Positions 1 to 8,995 are shown, numbered from the stretch's first letter. The stretch is 64,000 nt of DNA from an uncultured Sphingomonadaceae bacterium (GCA_947497085.1 CANMFE010000002.1:558001-622000), one strand, 5' to 3'. The notes: a model not told the origin generated them from the letters alone. A program made the numbers and translations.

Positions 1-69
1 CGACAGACCATGCTGTTCGACGATTTCGGGTGTGATCTGATCGGGCGATTCTGCGTTCGGATTGGTCAT
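1..69 (-). CDS. purL: Phosphoribosylformylglycinamidine synthase subunit PurL, N-terminal fragment
   Basis: Only the first 23 codons lie in the window; the gene runs off the left edge. The minus strand reads MTNPNAESPDQITPEIVEQH and then GLS from the ATG at 69-67. The ITPEIVEQHGL segment is the characteristic start of the alphaproteobacterial and Gram-positive type PurL, the FGAM synthase large subunit of purine synthesis. The call rests on this short match, so it is good but not certain. No protein domain is complete here. Confidence 0.65.
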   Translation of the reverse strand, partial: MTNPNAESPDQITPEIVEQHGLS

Positions 70-114
70 GCCAGATGCTTTAACGCGGCATCCGCATTTG
101 GACCAGACTCTATC

Positions 115-522
115 TTAGGTGGATGTGAATTTCATCGTGATCCATGTACCGATGGCCGCTGCCGTACCTGTGGCAAAAGTTCCCCAGATAATATCAAGCA
201 CGGTGATTTTTGTACTCCATGTCTTGAGTGTTGCATAATTGGTCAGGTCATATGTCGCGTAACAGAAAAATCCGAAAAGCCCGCCATAGATGAGCGCAGT
301 GGTCCATTCGCCAGTTCGAAATGCGGGATTGACTGCAAAAATAACAATGCCGACGATATAGAGCACATAAAATATCATCGCTGGCACTATGCGAAACTGA
401 TCGGCAAGCAGGTCGCCCAATATGGGCCGGTACAGGTTAGGCCCCATTTTGCTAAGCCACACAGCGTCCAATATGCCAAATGCGATGGCAACGGCAAAAT
501 AGGCGATAAAATATTTGGTCAT
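115..522 (-). CDS. DUF2177 family integral membrane protein
   Basis: A 135-residue hydrophobic protein with about four membrane segments, starting MTKYFIAYFAVAIAFGILDA and containing the DUF2177 signature (DAVWL near residue 15, YATYDLTNYATLK near residue 95, WGTFAT near 115). The family has no settled function. The ATG at 522 overlaps the stop of the upstream gene by ATGA, so the two are translationally coupled; a longer reading from 564 is possible but would overlap the neighbour more and lacks family support. Confidence 0.75.
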   Translation of the reverse strand: MTKYFIAYFAVAIAFGILDAVWLSKMGPNLYRPILGDLLADQFRIVPAMIFYVLYIVGIVIFAVNPAFRTGEWTTALIYGGLFGFFCYATYDLTNYATLKTWSTKITVLDIIWGTFATGTAAAIGTWITMKFTST

Positions 523-1205
523 AACATTCCCCTGTTTCCCTGGACCCTGCTCTTGCCCGTCCATTTCGCCAGAAGGGCAAGAACTGTAAATGCGGCGAGC
601 GCAGAGATTGCCATATCTGCGCCAAACTGGGCGGGCGGTTTGGCAAACCAGTTGAAAATCTGCACAGCCAGCAAAGCGATAATGAGCAAACGCAGCCGCC
701 AGCGGCTTGTTTCGTGTTTCTGTTCAGTCAGTTTGATATAATAGAAAATGGCGCCGCCAATCAGCGCGAGTTCAAGCGGAATGGCAATCCATGGATAGTT
801 CCAAAGGCCCAGGCCGATTTTGTCTCCGCCGCCTGCAATGGTGAGGTCGGGGACATGCACCAGCAGATCGATGAACCAGTGGCTGGCAACGATAATGCCT
901 GTCCATATTGACGCTGTTTTGTGCTGGGTTGCCAGATAGACAAGTGCGGCGAACAGCGCCGCCCATAGCAGCGTGCCAAACAAGCTGTGTGTGTAGGGCA
1001 TATGATAAAGGTCCATGGGGTTCATCGCGCTGATACCGGGGGTAATGCGCATTTTTTCTATGCCAAGCAGGGTGAAGGCGAAAAAACCGAAATCAACCAG
1101 CTGTGCTGCAACGAAAAATGTACCAAGACCCGGTGCTTTGGTCTTCGGATTATTCCTGACATGTGCTGCAGCGATAAATGCGGGCGCGAAATGGCCAATA
1201 AACAT
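519..1205 (-). CDS. Hypothetical integral membrane protein (permease-like)
   Basis: A 228-residue protein with roughly five to six hydrophobic helices. It resembles membrane proteins annotated only as hypothetical in sphingomonads: it opens MFIGHFAPAFIAAAH and carries HMPYTHSLFGTLLWAALFA near residue 70 and SHWFIDLLVHVPDL near residue 110. The clustered histidines (GHFAPAF, YTHS, SHWFIDLLVH) resemble the YdjM/YbcI membrane-bound metal-dependent hydrolase layout, but the similarity is weak. An AGGAGA ribosome site precedes the start. It forms a two-gene operon with the DUF2177 gene through an ATGA overlap. Confidence 0.65.
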   Translation of the reverse strand: MFIGHFAPAFIAAAHVRNNPKTKAPGLGTFFVAAQLVDFGFFAFTLLGIEKMRITPGISAMNPMDLYHMPYTHSLFGTLLWAALFAALVYLATQHKTASIWTGIIVASHWFIDLLVHVPDLTIAGGGDKIGLGLWNYPWIAIPLELALIGGAIFYYIKLTEQKHETSRWRLRLLIIALLAVQIFNWFAKPPAQFGADMAISALAAFTVLALLAKWTGKSRVQGNRGML

Positions 1206-1339
1206 AAGCGGAGTCTCCTGAGACAGTCACTTTAGTGACAAATATCGAAATAGCGAGGGGCATGAAATCAGTTCCCGCAGCTATAATTTTCATGTCTTGC
1301 GCCTTGACCATGAGGCTGCGTGTCGCCATTGCTATTGCC

Positions 1340-1603
1340 ATGAGTGACACACCGGAACAACAGATGCCCGAAAACTTTGAATCGTTGAGTTTTGAGGATG
1401 CGCTGAAACAACTTGAAGACATTGTCCGTAAACTGGAAAGCGGGGATGTCCCGCTGGACAGTTCGATCGATCTTTATGCGCGTGGCGATGTATTGCGGGC
1501 GCACTGCCAAAAGCGGCTGGAGGCGGCGCAGGCACGGATTGAGAAAATATCCGTCGGCAAAGATGGAAATGCTGCCGGTGCGCAGCCTTTTGATACTGAA
1601 TAA
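1340..1603 (+). CDS. xseB: Exodeoxyribonuclease VII small subunit
   Basis: An 87-residue protein that matches XseB: LSFEDALKQLEDIVRKLESG followed by PLDSSIDLYARGDVLRAHCQ and a LEAAQARIEKI helix. XseB caps the long coiled arms of XseA in the cytoplasmic nuclease that degrades single-stranded DNA to oligonucleotides. I chose the ATG at 1340 (MSDTPEQQMP) because the 35 residues encoded upstream in the same frame do not belong to the family. It lies two bases before ispA, a common xseB-ispA arrangement, though dxs does not follow here. Confidence 0.93.
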   Translation: MSDTPEQQMPENFESLSFEDALKQLEDIVRKLESGDVPLDSSIDLYARGDVLRAHCQKRLEAAQARIEKISVGKDGNAAGAQPFDTE

Positions 1604-1605
1604 CC

Positions 1606-2514
1606 ATGGGTCTCGCTGAAGCGGATATGACCCTTTTGCGATCGGCTTTTGCTGAGGTTGCCAAAGAGGTCGATCAATGCTTTGCCGATGCACTTGCTAC
1701 ACCCGATGACCCGCGCAGACGGCTGTTCAAAGCGATGCGGCATGCCGCCATTGGCGGCGGCAAGCGCGTCCGGCCATTATTGCTGACAGCAGTCGCGGAC
1801 ATGCACGGTGTCGACCGTGAGACGGCTGTGCGCGTGGCGACAGCGGTAGAGGCCATCCATGTCTATTCGCTCATTCATGATGATCTGCCATGCATGGATG
1901 ATGATGACCTGCGCCGCGGGAAGCCAACGGTGCATATTGCCTATAGCGAGGCCATTGCTGTGCTGGCTGGGGATTCGCTGCACGCACTTGCTTTTGAAAT
2001 ACTGGCCGACCCGAAAACGCATGGCGACGCTTATGTCCGTTCCGAACTGATTGCGGCGCTGGCGCAGGCGAGCGGTCCGCACGGGATGGCTGGCGGACAG
2101 ATGATGGATCTGGAAGCGGAGCATAGCAAATTTGACCTGCCCACTGTGACACGGTTGCAGCAGCTCAAGACTGGAGCATTGATAGCCGTTGCCGTTGAAA
2201 TGGGCGCAATACTGGCGAGGATCGCTCCTGAAGGGCGCACGGCTTTGCGGGCTTATGCCCGTGATATTGGCCTTGCTTTCCAGATTGCGGACGACCTGCT
2301 CGACGTTGAGGGGGATGAGGAACTGGCCGGCAAGCATCTGCACAAGGATGCGGATGCGGGCAAAGAGACATTTCTGTCTTTGATGGGCGTTGAAAAAGCG
2401 CGGCAACAGGCGCATGTGCTGGTGGAGCAATCGATCGGTCACCTTTCGGGCTATGGTGCAGAAGCCGATTTGCTGCGCGCACTCGCCCGTTACATTGTGG
2501 AACGCGACCGTTGA
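1606..2514 (+). CDS. ispA: Polyprenyl synthetase, farnesyl diphosphate synthase
   Basis: A 302-residue trans-isoprenyl diphosphate synthase. The first aspartate-rich motif is DDLPCMDDDDLRRG near residues 93-106 and the second is DDLLDVEGDEELAGK near 228, both needed to bind Mg-diphosphate. GGGKRVRP near residue 52 binds isopentenyl diphosphate. The length and the DDxxxxD spacing fit the short-chain (C15, possibly C20) IspA type that supplies precursors for quinones, undecaprenyl phosphate and carotenoids. It follows xseB by two bases. The stop TGA overlaps the TTG start of the next gene. Confidence 0.93.
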   Translation: MGLAEADMTLLRSAFAEVAKEVDQCFADALATPDDPRRRLFKAMRHAAIGGGKRVRPLLLTAVADMHGVDRETAVRVATAVEAIHVYSLIHDDLPCMDDDDLRRGKPTVHIAYSEAIAVLAGDSLHALAFEILADPKTHGDAYVRSELIAALAQASGPHGMAGGQMMDLEAEHSKFDLPTVTRLQQLKTGALIAVAVEMGAILARIAPEGRTALRAYARDIGLAFQIADDLLDVEGDEELAGKHLHKDADAGKETFLSLMGVEKARQQAHVLVEQSIGHLSGYGAEADLLRALARYIVERDR

Positions 2515-2885
2515 AGCTGGCGGCATTGCTTGTCGCTGTGACATTGGCATTCAGTCTTGCCGCTTGCGGTAAAGACCCCACCGAAGCAGAAATGTTCGAA
2601 GTCACCGGCATTGATACGCAGATACCAGCCTGTTCGGGCAGCAAAGTGATCTTCACATCGCGCGATTCCGGCGGCGGGATATTTGCAGGTTATATTCATT
2701 TCCGGTTAAAAGCATCTGATGATTGCCTTATCCGTGCTTTTGCGGCGATTTCGACGCGAGAGGGGCTCGATTGTGATGGGGGATGGCCGAAAATGAATTG
2801 CAACCATGAAAACGGTGTTGAAGGTGTACATATCGAAAGGATATCTACCGGAAGTGCCAAGCTATCGAAATGGACAACACGATGA
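2511..2885 (+). CDS. Small lipoprotein of unknown function
   Basis: A 124-residue protein starting at TTG 2511, which overlaps the ispA stop. MKLAALLVAVTLAFSLAACG is a lipoprotein signal with lipobox LAAC, so the mature protein begins at Cys19. The remainder has further cysteines (PACSGSK, DDCLIRAF, LDCDGG, MNCNHE) compatible with disulfides in the periplasm. I do not recognise the family. Its end overlaps the coaD start by ATGA, so it sits inside a coupled ispA-lipoprotein-coaD run even though it has no obvious link to either enzyme. Confidence 0.7.
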   Translation: MKLAALLVAVTLAFSLAACGKDPTEAEMFEVTGIDTQIPACSGSKVIFTSRDSGGGIFAGYIHFRLKASDDCLIRAFAAISTREGLDCDGGWPKMNCNHENGVEGVHIERISTGSAKLSKWTTR

Positions 2886-3382
2886 GAATAGGCGTTTATC
2901 CCGGCACTTTTGATCCGATCACGCTCGGCCATATGGACATTATCCGGCGTGGGGCAAAGTTGGTTGATCAGCTGATCATAGGTGTCACCACCAATCCCAG
3001 CAAATCACCGATGTTCAGTGATGACGAGCGGATTGCCATGGTGGAGCGTGAGGTTGCAGGGCTGGACGGCGATATCAAAGTTGTCGGGTTTAACTCGCTG
3101 CTGATGGATTTTGCCGAGCGTGAAGGCGCGAGCATGATCGTGCGCGGGTTGCGCGCGGTTGCCGATTTTGAATATGAGTATCAGATGGCGGGTATGAACC
3201 AGCAGCTGAATGACCGGATTGAAACGGTGTTCCTGATGGCGGATGTCTGTCTGCAGCCGATTGCTTCCCGATTGGTCAAGGAAATCGCGTTATACGGCGG
3301 TGATATCCATAAATTCGTAACTGATGATGTCCGCACGCAGGTGGTGGAGCGGGTGCATAAACTGGGTATGAAGGGCGATTAG
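2882..3382 (+). CDS. coaD: Phosphopantetheine adenylyltransferase
   Basis: A 166-residue CoaD. It begins MRIGVYPGTFDPITLGHMDI, with the nucleotidyltransferase TFDPITLGH motif (the T/HxGH-type site), and ends with the conserved IASRLVKEIALYGGDIHKFV segment near residues 125-145. It transfers AMP from ATP to 4'-phosphopantetheine, the penultimate step of coenzyme A synthesis. I used the ATG at 2882 rather than 2870 because MRIGVYPGTF is the usual N-terminus and because it gives an ATGA overlap with the preceding lipoprotein gene. Confidence 0.96.
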   Translation: MRIGVYPGTFDPITLGHMDIIRRGAKLVDQLIIGVTTNPSKSPMFSDDERIAMVEREVAGLDGDIKVVGFNSLLMDFAEREGASMIVRGLRAVADFEYEYQMAGMNQQLNDRIETVFLMADVCLQPIASRLVKEIALYGGDIHKFVTDDVRTQVVERVHKLGMKGD

Positions 3383-3510
3383 CAGCGTATCTGACATAAT
3401 GCCGGTTCATGCCCGCGACAGGATGGCGGCATTAGGTAAGCGAGTATGGTTTTCCCGCGCTGGGCTTTTCGGGTTTGGAATATTGAAATGCCTGTTGCAT
3501 TTTGCCCGCA

Positions 3511-3528
3511 CCGCGCAGATAAGCGCGG
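3511..3528. other. Inverted repeat in the coaD-cyclophilin gap
   Basis: CCGCGC, six-base loop AGATAA, then GCGCGG, 24 bases before the cyclophilin start. There is no T-tract on either side, so it is not a clear terminator. The rest of the 3383-3551 gap shows nothing I can name. Confidence 0.35.
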
Positions 3529-3551
3529 CATAATATTTGGAGTTAAGATAC

Positions 3552-4223
3552 ATGTTTTTTCGGTCGATTTTCAAATCACTGACGGTTGTTGCGATGTTAC
3601 CCTTCGCACTGTCTGCGGCATATGCGCAGGATGTTGATACACCTGCTGCACCTGCAACCGCAGCTGAAGTGGACCCGCTTGAAAACACACTTTATCTTGA
3701 CCTTTCCACAGGTGGCCGTGTTACGATAAGGCTGGTTCCGGAATGGGCCCCCGCTCATGTCGAACGCATCAAGACGCTAGTGCGTCAGGGTTTTTACGAT
3801 GGCATTATTTTCCACCGTGTAATCGAAGGTTTCATGGCGCAGACAGGCGATCCGACAGGCACAGGCCAGGGCGGCTCAAACCTGCCTGATCTGGAAGCCG
3901 AATTTAACAAGGTTCCGCACCTGCGCGGCAGTGTCTCAATGGCACGCACCAATGAACCAAACAGTGCCAATAGCCAGTTTTTCATTGTTTTCTATCCGCG
4001 TTTTTCACTGGACAATAGCTATACGAATTTCGGACGTGTAATGTCCGGCATGCAATATGTGGATGCGATTACGCGCGGCGAACCACCCGCGAATCCGACC
4101 CGCATTCTCCAGGCATCGATTGCCGCAGATAACAAGCCGTTGCCCAATTTTAATGCGCCTATTGCGCAGCCTGATGACAATATCAGTATTGATGAGCTGA
4201 ACGCGCCGCTACAGGCACAATAG
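3552..4223 (+). CDS. Periplasmic cyclophilin-type peptidyl-prolyl isomerase
   Basis: A 223-residue protein with a Sec signal peptide (MFFRSIFK, hydrophobic stretch, AYA cleavage site at about residue 25) and one cyclophilin domain. Visible cyclophilin motifs are FYDGIIFHRVIEGFMAQTGD, GSVSMARTNEPNSANSQFFI and NFGRVMSGMQYVDAI. FHRV and FMAQTGD contribute the active-site arginine and the proline-binding pocket. A Pro/Ala-rich linker follows the signal and an acidic tail follows the domain. It presumably catalyses proline isomerisation during envelope protein folding. The start at 3552 is preceded by GGAGTTAAG. Confidence 0.9.
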   Translation: MFFRSIFKSLTVVAMLPFALSAAYAQDVDTPAAPATAAEVDPLENTLYLDLSTGGRVTIRLVPEWAPAHVERIKTLVRQGFYDGIIFHRVIEGFMAQTGDPTGTGQGGSNLPDLEAEFNKVPHLRGSVSMARTNEPNSANSQFFIVFYPRFSLDNSYTNFGRVMSGMQYVDAITRGEPPANPTRILQASIAADNKPLPNFNAPIAQPDDNISIDELNAPLQAQ

Positions 4224-4290
4224 TTTTATCCGGCGATAACCAATATTCTGCCTTTCGCTGGCGCCAACGCCGCGCTAAGCCGCTTGCGTC

Positions 4291-5319
4291 ATGAAAACAG
4301 CTCTTTTCGATTTTGACCTGCCGCAGGAAAACATAGCCCTGCGCCCCGTTAACCCGCGCGATGCGGCAAAAATGCTGTGCGTGCGTGGTAATGGCGGCCT
4401 GATAGATAAGACCGTGCTCGATCTGCCCGATATACTTGAGCCGGGGGATGTGCTGGTGTTTAACGACACACGCGTCATTCCTGCGCAGCTTACGGGAAGG
4501 CGCGGAAATGCATCCATTGGCGCGACCCTGCACAAGCGCATCGACCTGCGCCGCTGGCAGGCCTTTGTACGAAACGCAAAACGGCTGAAAGCCGGTGACA
4601 CTGTTGATTTTGGTAAAGACGTAGAGGCTATAGCTGAAGAACGGCTGGCCGATGGCAGCTTTATTTTCGCCTTTTCAGGTGATGAACCGGTAGAAGTGCT
4701 GTTGGAGCGCGCAGGTACAATGCCACTGCCGCCATATATTGCGAGCAAGCGCGATGTCGATGAAAAGGATGCGGACGATTACCAGACCCGTTTTGCGCGT
4801 AAGAAAGGCGCTGTTGCTGCGCCCACCGCAGCACTCCACTTCACCGACCGACTGATGGAGCGGCTTGCGGCACGGGGCATAGGCCATGAAATGCTGACGC
4901 TGCATGTGGGCGCAGGAACATTCATGCCGGTCAAGGTGGATGATACAGATGCGCACCAGATGCATAGTGAATGGGGCCGGATTGAAGCGGATGTCGCGCA
5001 GCGGCTGAATGCGGTGCGTGCCAATGGCAACCGGGTGATCGCAGTTGGCACGACAGTACTGCGCCTGCTGGAAAGTGCTGCCCAGGCAGATGGCACTATT
5101 GGGGCATATGAAGGCGATACCGATATTTTCATCACGCCCGGCTATACATTCAGGGCAATTGATGGGCTGATGACCAATTTCCATCTGCCGAAATCCACAT
5201 TGTTTATGCTGGTCAGCGCATTGATGGGGCGTGAGGCAATGCTGAATGCCTATACCCACGCCATTGGGCACGATTACCGCTTTTATAGCTATGGTGATTC
5301 CAGTTTATTGCTGCCCTAA
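4291..5319 (+). CDS. queA: S-adenosylmethionine:tRNA ribosyltransferase-isomerase
   Basis: A 342-residue QueA. Hallmarks are FDFDLPQENIALRPVNPRD at the N-terminus, VFNDTRVIPAQLTGRR near residue 60, AAPTAALHFTDRLMERL near 178, LHVGAGTFMPVK near 203 and TNFHLPKSTLFMLVSAL near 295. It transfers the ribosyl group of SAM to 7-aminomethyl-7-deazaguanine in tRNA, giving epoxyqueuosine. The tgt gene, which inserts the 7-deazaguanine base, lies 0.9 kb downstream on the same strand, separated by two minus-strand lipoprotein genes. Its stop overlaps the convergent stop of the first of these by four bases. Confidence 0.96.
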   Translation: MKTALFDFDLPQENIALRPVNPRDAAKMLCVRGNGGLIDKTVLDLPDILEPGDVLVFNDTRVIPAQLTGRRGNASIGATLHKRIDLRRWQAFVRNAKRLKAGDTVDFGKDVEAIAEERLADGSFIFAFSGDEPVEVLLERAGTMPLPPYIASKRDVDEKDADDYQTRFARKKGAVAAPTAALHFTDRLMERLAARGIGHEMLTLHVGAGTFMPVKVDDTDAHQMHSEWGRIEADVAQRLNAVRANGNRVIAVGTTVLRLLESAAQADGTIGAYEGDTDIFITPGYTFRAIDGLMTNFHLPKSTLFMLVSALMGREAMLNAYTHAIGHDYRFYSYGDSSLLLP

Positions 5320-5624
5320 TAATCCTCTTCGTTAGGCAGGTTTTTGCCCGTTAGTTCCAATGTGCCGCCAAGTTGCGTGCAACTGCCTTTATCGACCGCT
5401 TTCCAAGCATCACTCTGATAATCGATACGCGACGTGCCTGCGCAGTTTACGGACCCGGTGCCATTGGCACAGTCATTTTGACCTTCCAGAGCAATGCCAT
5501 AGCATTTTTCGCGCGCGGGCATTTCTATCAGGGCATCATTCTCACCCGCCTCACTACATGCGGATAATGTAGCCCCTGCCAATATGGCAGCCGCAAGCGC
5601 ATTATGGTGTGAGTGGTGTTTCAT
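5316..5624 (-). CDS. DUF2282 (bufferin-like) lipoprotein
   Basis: A 102-residue protein with a lipobox (ATLSAC, Cys23) followed by a DUF2282 domain: EKCYGIALEGQNDCANG, NCAGTSRIDYQSDAWKAVDKG and SCTQLGG. The four domain cysteines are at the family positions. DUF2282 proteins (BufA1) are now known as bufferins, metal-sequestering peptides whose cysteines are modified by a DUF692 (MNIO) enzyme with a DUF2063 partner. Neither partner is encoded nearby, and a lipid anchor replaces the usual plain signal peptide. A related second copy lies just upstream. Confidence 0.75.
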   Translation of the reverse strand: MKHHSHHNALAAAILAGATLSACSEAGENDALIEMPAREKCYGIALEGQNDCANGTGSVNCAGTSRIDYQSDAWKAVDKGSCTQLGGTLELTGKNLPNEEDY

Positions 5625-5661
5625 AATGCAGCTATTCCCATAAGCTGCAGGCGATTGCCAT

Positions 5662-5691
5662 AAAAAAGGCGGCCAATCACGGCCGCCTTTT
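5662..5691. terminator. Bidirectional intrinsic terminator between the DUF2282 genes
   Basis: A-tract 5662-5667, stem GGCGGCC, loop AATCAC, stem GGCCGCC, then TTTT. It follows the stop of the 5711-6061 gene on the minus strand and separates the two DUF2282 paralogues, which are therefore probably separate or attenuated transcripts. Confidence 0.85.
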
Positions 5692-5710
5692 CGAATTATG
5701 ATGGAATGAT

Positions 5711-6061
5711 TTAGGCTGGAAGCCCTTGGTCATTATTGTCCTGTTCGGTCAATGTACCGCCCATTTCGTTACACGCTTCTTCGCCGCCATCGACATATTT
5801 CCAGGCATTGCCCTGATAATCGACGGTCGATGTGCCGGAACAGGTTGTGCCTGGGCCGGCTGCACAGTCATTTTTGCCTGCGAGCGATACGCCAAAGCAT
5901 TTTACCTTATCTGCCGCATCGGCAGACGCCGTTTCAACACCTTCCGCAGTTTCCGTTCCTGCCGCAGCCGCGTCATCCGCTTTTTCTGCGCCTGAACATG
6001 CCGCCAGCGAGGCCGCGGCAATCATGGAGGCAGCGATACCGCCGATTTTTGAAGTTTTCAT
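5711..6061 (-). CDS. DUF2282 (bufferin-like) lipoprotein, second copy
   Basis: A 116-residue paralogue of the preceding gene product. The signal peptide ends in SLAAC (lipobox, Cys22), followed by an Ala/Glu/Thr-rich linker of about 30 residues, then the DUF2282 core: [36 protein letters not shown] and EACNEMGG with four conserved cysteines. The linker would hold the domain away from the membrane. An AGAGAATAAG-like ribosome site (GGAGAA) precedes the ATG. Whether the cysteines are modified depends on a DUF692 enzyme elsewhere in the genome, which cannot be seen here. Confidence 0.75.
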   Translation of the reverse strand: MKTSKIGGIAASMIAAASLAACSGAEKADDAAAAGTETAEGVETASADAADKVKCFGVSLAGKNDCAAGPGTTCSGTSTVDYQGNAWKYVDGGEEACNEMGGTLTEQDNNDQGLPA

Positions 6062-6239
6062 GTCTTATTCTCCGTCACATTTGACCTGTAGGTCCGATTG
6101 GTGGTTCCCTGCCGCCGTGCGCAATGTGTGACATATCGCAGGAGCCCGGTCAACATGAGGCTCCTGACACTCCCTGCTTCATACGCGCGTGCTTATGTAA
6201 TTGTATCGAACAGGCAATGCCGCTAAAGCGCGGGACGAT

Positions 6240-7373
6240 ATGACCGACACAGCTCCACGATTCCAGTTCGATATCCATGCACGTGATGGCAAGGCACGCA
6301 CCGGCGTGCTGCATATGCAGCGCGGGGACATTCGTACACCTGCGTTCATGCCTGTCGGGACTGCCGCCACGGTCAAGGCCATGAAGACACCCGATGTACG
6401 TGCCAGTGGTTCGGACATCATATTGGGTAATACCTATCACCTGATGCTGCGTCCGGGGGCGGAGCGTATGGCACGGCTGGGCGGGCTGCATGATTTTATG
6501 AACTGGGACCGGCCAATATTGACCGACAGCGGCGGCTATCAGGTGATGAGCCTGTCCGGCCTTGCCAAAATGTCGGAAGATGGCGTTGAATTCAAAAGCC
6601 ATCTGGATGGCTCTCGCCATATGCTGACGCCTGAACGGTCGATGGAAATACAGCGGTTGCTTGGCAGCGATATCGTGATGGCATTTGATGAATGCACGCC
6701 GGGTGGGGCCAGCCGTGACGAAGCGGCGGCATCCATGGAGCGGTCAATGCGCTGGGCGCGGCGTTCGCGTGACGGGTTTGACAGTGGGAAAGAACATGCG
6801 TCTCGTGCGGCGCTGTTCGGCATCCAGCAGGGGTCGCTGGATGAAAACCTGCGGCAGATATCGGCAGATGCGCTGACGGATATTGCTTTTGATGGCTATG
6901 CAATTGGCGGGCTTGCGGTCGGGGAGGGGCAGGAAGCGATGTTTGGCGTGCTTGATTACGCGCCGGGGCAGCTTCCCGATAACCGGCCCCGCTATCTGAT
7001 GGGCGTTGGCAAGCCAGATGACCTGGTCGGCGCGGTAGAGCGCGGCGTGGACATGTTCGATTGCGTGCTGCCATCGCGTTCCGGGCGCAACGGACAGGCA
7101 TTTACATGGGCCGGGCCGCTGAACATCCGCAATGCGAAATTTGCCGAGGATCAGGAGCCTCTGGATAGCAAATGCGCCTGTCCGGTGTGCGGCACCTATT
7201 CACGGGCCTATCTGCATCACCTTGTCCGGTCAAAAGAAATGCTGGGGGCTATGCTGATGACCGAGCATAATATCTGGTTCTATCAGCAACTCATGGCAGC
7301 GATGCGCGATGCAATCACCAAAGGTGAGTTTGCCGGATTTGTCTGTGATTTCAGGAATGGTTACGTTTGTTAA
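6240..7373 (+). CDS. tgt: Queuine/preQ1 tRNA-guanine transglycosylase
   Basis: A 377-residue bacterial TGT. Substrate-binding motifs include [14 protein letters not shown] near residue 95 and FDECTPGG near 150. FGIQQGSL and GGLAVGEG follow, and [15 protein letters not shown] near 273 holds the catalytic aspartate. The zinc site is CACPVC with a downstream cysteine/histidine pair (YLHHL). It exchanges guanine-34 for preQ1 in GUN-anticodon tRNAs, the step before QueA. I chose the ATG at 6240 (MTDTAPRF); an upstream in-frame ATG at 6201 would add residues not seen in the family. Confidence 0.96.
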   Translation: MTDTAPRFQFDIHARDGKARTGVLHMQRGDIRTPAFMPVGTAATVKAMKTPDVRASGSDIILGNTYHLMLRPGAERMARLGGLHDFMNWDRPILTDSGGYQVMSLSGLAKMSEDGVEFKSHLDGSRHMLTPERSMEIQRLLGSDIVMAFDECTPGGASRDEAAASMERSMRWARRSRDGFDSGKEHASRAALFGIQQGSLDENLRQISADALTDIAFDGYAIGGLAVGEGQEAMFGVLDYAPGQLPDNRPRYLMGVGKPDDLVGAVERGVDMFDCVLPSRSGRNGQAFTWAGPLNIRNAKFAEDQEPLDSKCACPVCGTYSRAYLHHLVRSKEMLGAMLMTEHNIWFYQQLMAAMRDAITKGEFAGFVCDFRNGYVC

Positions 7374-7399
7374 GGCCAGCGCTGGTCCACAAACGATCT

Positions 7400-8995
7400 T
7401 TATGATCGCCGTATGACAGGAATATCGATCTGCATGGTGCCCGCTTCTTCATCGCGGCGCAGCTCAGAACGCAGCTGGCGTGACAGTCCCATAATCACCC
7501 GGTCGATCCCGTCCGCCATCAAGGCATCAAATTCCGGATTTTGCCTGAGTGCCTGCGACGCAATGGTTAAAGTCGCCTTGTCATTCTCATCCGCAGTGCC
7601 AAGGCCGATATGTATTTCCTGACAATTGCGTGAAATTTGCAGCAATTCGAGTATTTCGGTGAGAAGGAACGCCACAGGCATGGCCGTGTCCTGCGACACA
7701 TTCACATTTTCAACTGACACTTTCGCATTCCGGGTAAAGTCGCAGCTATCATCGTTGGTCCGAAAGCTGTTCAGAATTTCGTTGATAAGCGCGCGCAGGT
7801 CGATACCTTTATTCTGTTCCCCATCGGCATGATGATTGCGGTGCACCACTGACAGAGCTTCCACGCGCCGCTGAATGGAAGCATAGGCGTGCGCGGCGGT
7901 CGGCGTTTCGGCCGTACGGGCATGCAGGCTAATCAGGCTGGCCACGATCTGCAGGTTATTCTTGACGCGGTGGTGAACCTCGCGGGTCAGGGCAACCTGC
8001 TGTTTCAGGCTGCGGTCAATTTCCTGTTTATCGTCGGCTACGCTGCGGGTCAGGTTCAGGAATACATTGTCCAGATCCTGTATTTCCGCGGCATCAAGCG
8101 GCTGCCGGCGCAAAGGTTCCAGTTCATCGCCGATTGAGTAACGCGTCATTTTCCGGCGCAACCGCGACATTGGGCGCATGACCATGCGGTTCACCACCCA
8201 CCAGCCGATCAGGGCGGCGGCAATCATCATGACAAAGGGAATAGCCAGGTTCAGGAATTCCGGCGGCGTGGCTTTGGGGCGTGCGATATTCAGGCCCAGA
8301 TTCAGTCCCGCAACATCATTTTCGGCAGAGATTACTCCATCCAGATTGCGTTTCAGTTTGTCGGGCAATGTTGTGAGATGCAGTTGCTCTTTTTCATCTG
8401 ATAAAATCAGCTCTGACATGGGTAGCTGGTCAACCGGATCAGCGATTTTCAGAAGGTTGTCAGGCGGATAATAGGCGACAATGCGGGTAAAAGCATTACG
8501 TCCCGGCCGCTGCACCAACACACCGTTATCGTCGGGGAGGAGTGTTGCATCCGCCGAAAAGGCCGTTGTCATCAGTTGCCGAAAGCCAGGCGTAATCGAA
8601 CCTAGTTCGCATACAGGGCCACTGTCATTACCTATGCCGGCATAAATAAGCGCGCCTGTCGGGCCGCTCAACCCTGCAAAGCGCCGTTGGGCAGCAGGAC
8701 ATACAAGGCCCGCTTCTTCGCCAAGGGCAATACGGTCCGCATAGGACATGATGATAGACATATCACCGGAAATAGAGCTGTTTAACCGGCCTGCACTTTC
8801 TTCAATTGTATCGGCAATCAGCCTTGTGCGAGCATCTGCTGCATTTTCGGAAACCTGTTGCGCTGCGTAGGTGGCGAGCAACGCGAGCGGCAACAGTGCC
8901 ACGATCAAAATTGCAAGCAGGCGATAGCTGGTGGAATGTGCAAGGCGTTGCAAAAGGCCATATTCCTGCCGGGTATTATGATGCGGATCAGGCAT
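7400..8995 (-). CDS. phyP: HisKA_2-type sensor histidine kinase homologue, PhyP-like regulator
   Basis: A 531-residue membrane protein with a first helix at about 25-45, a periplasmic sensor region of about 200 residues and a second helix at about 250-268. A HAMP-like stretch and a HisKA_2 dimerisation domain follow, with REVHHRVKNNLQIVASLISL (His341). The C-terminal ATPase domain is degraded: the N-box reads FLLTEILELLQIS rather than an Asn-containing NELVTNALKH type, and no DxGxG loop is visible. This fits PhyP of Sphingomonas, a negative regulator of PhyR. It lies 37 bases downstream of nepR and is probably co-transcribed with it. Confidence 0.82.
   Translation of the reverse strand: MPDPHHNTRQEYGLLQRLAHSTSYRLLAILIVALLPLALLATYAAQQVSENAADARTRLIADTIEESAGRLNSSISGDMSIIMSYADRIALGEEAGLVCPAAQRRFAGLSGPTGALIYAGIGNDSGPVCELGSITPGFRQLMTTAFSADATLLPDDNGVLVQRPGRNAFTRIVAYYPPDNLLKIADPVDQLPMSELILSDEKEQLHLTTLPDKLKRNLDGVISAENDVAGLNLGLNIARPKATPPEFLNLAIPFVMMIAAALIGWWVVNRMVMRPMSRLRRKMTRYSIGDELEPLRRQPLDAAEIQDLDNVFLNLTRSVADDKQEIDRSLKQQVALTREVHHRVKNNLQIVASLISLHARTAETPTAAHAYASIQRRVEALSVVHRNHHADGEQNKGIDLRALINEILNSFRTNDDSCDFTRNAKVSVENVNVSQDTAMPVAFLLTEILELLQISRNCQEIHIGLGTADENDKATLTIASQALRQNPEFDALMADGIDRVIMGLSRQLRSELRRDEEAGTMQIDIPVIRRS

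Noticed and set aside
4675-5271. Long minus-strand frame opposite queA
   Set aside because: It is the antisense shadow of queA, with no family features or ribosome site.
6084-6108. GGAAC on the minus strand before the DUF2282 gene as an EcfG promoter
   Set aside because: No CGTT at 16 or 17 bases.
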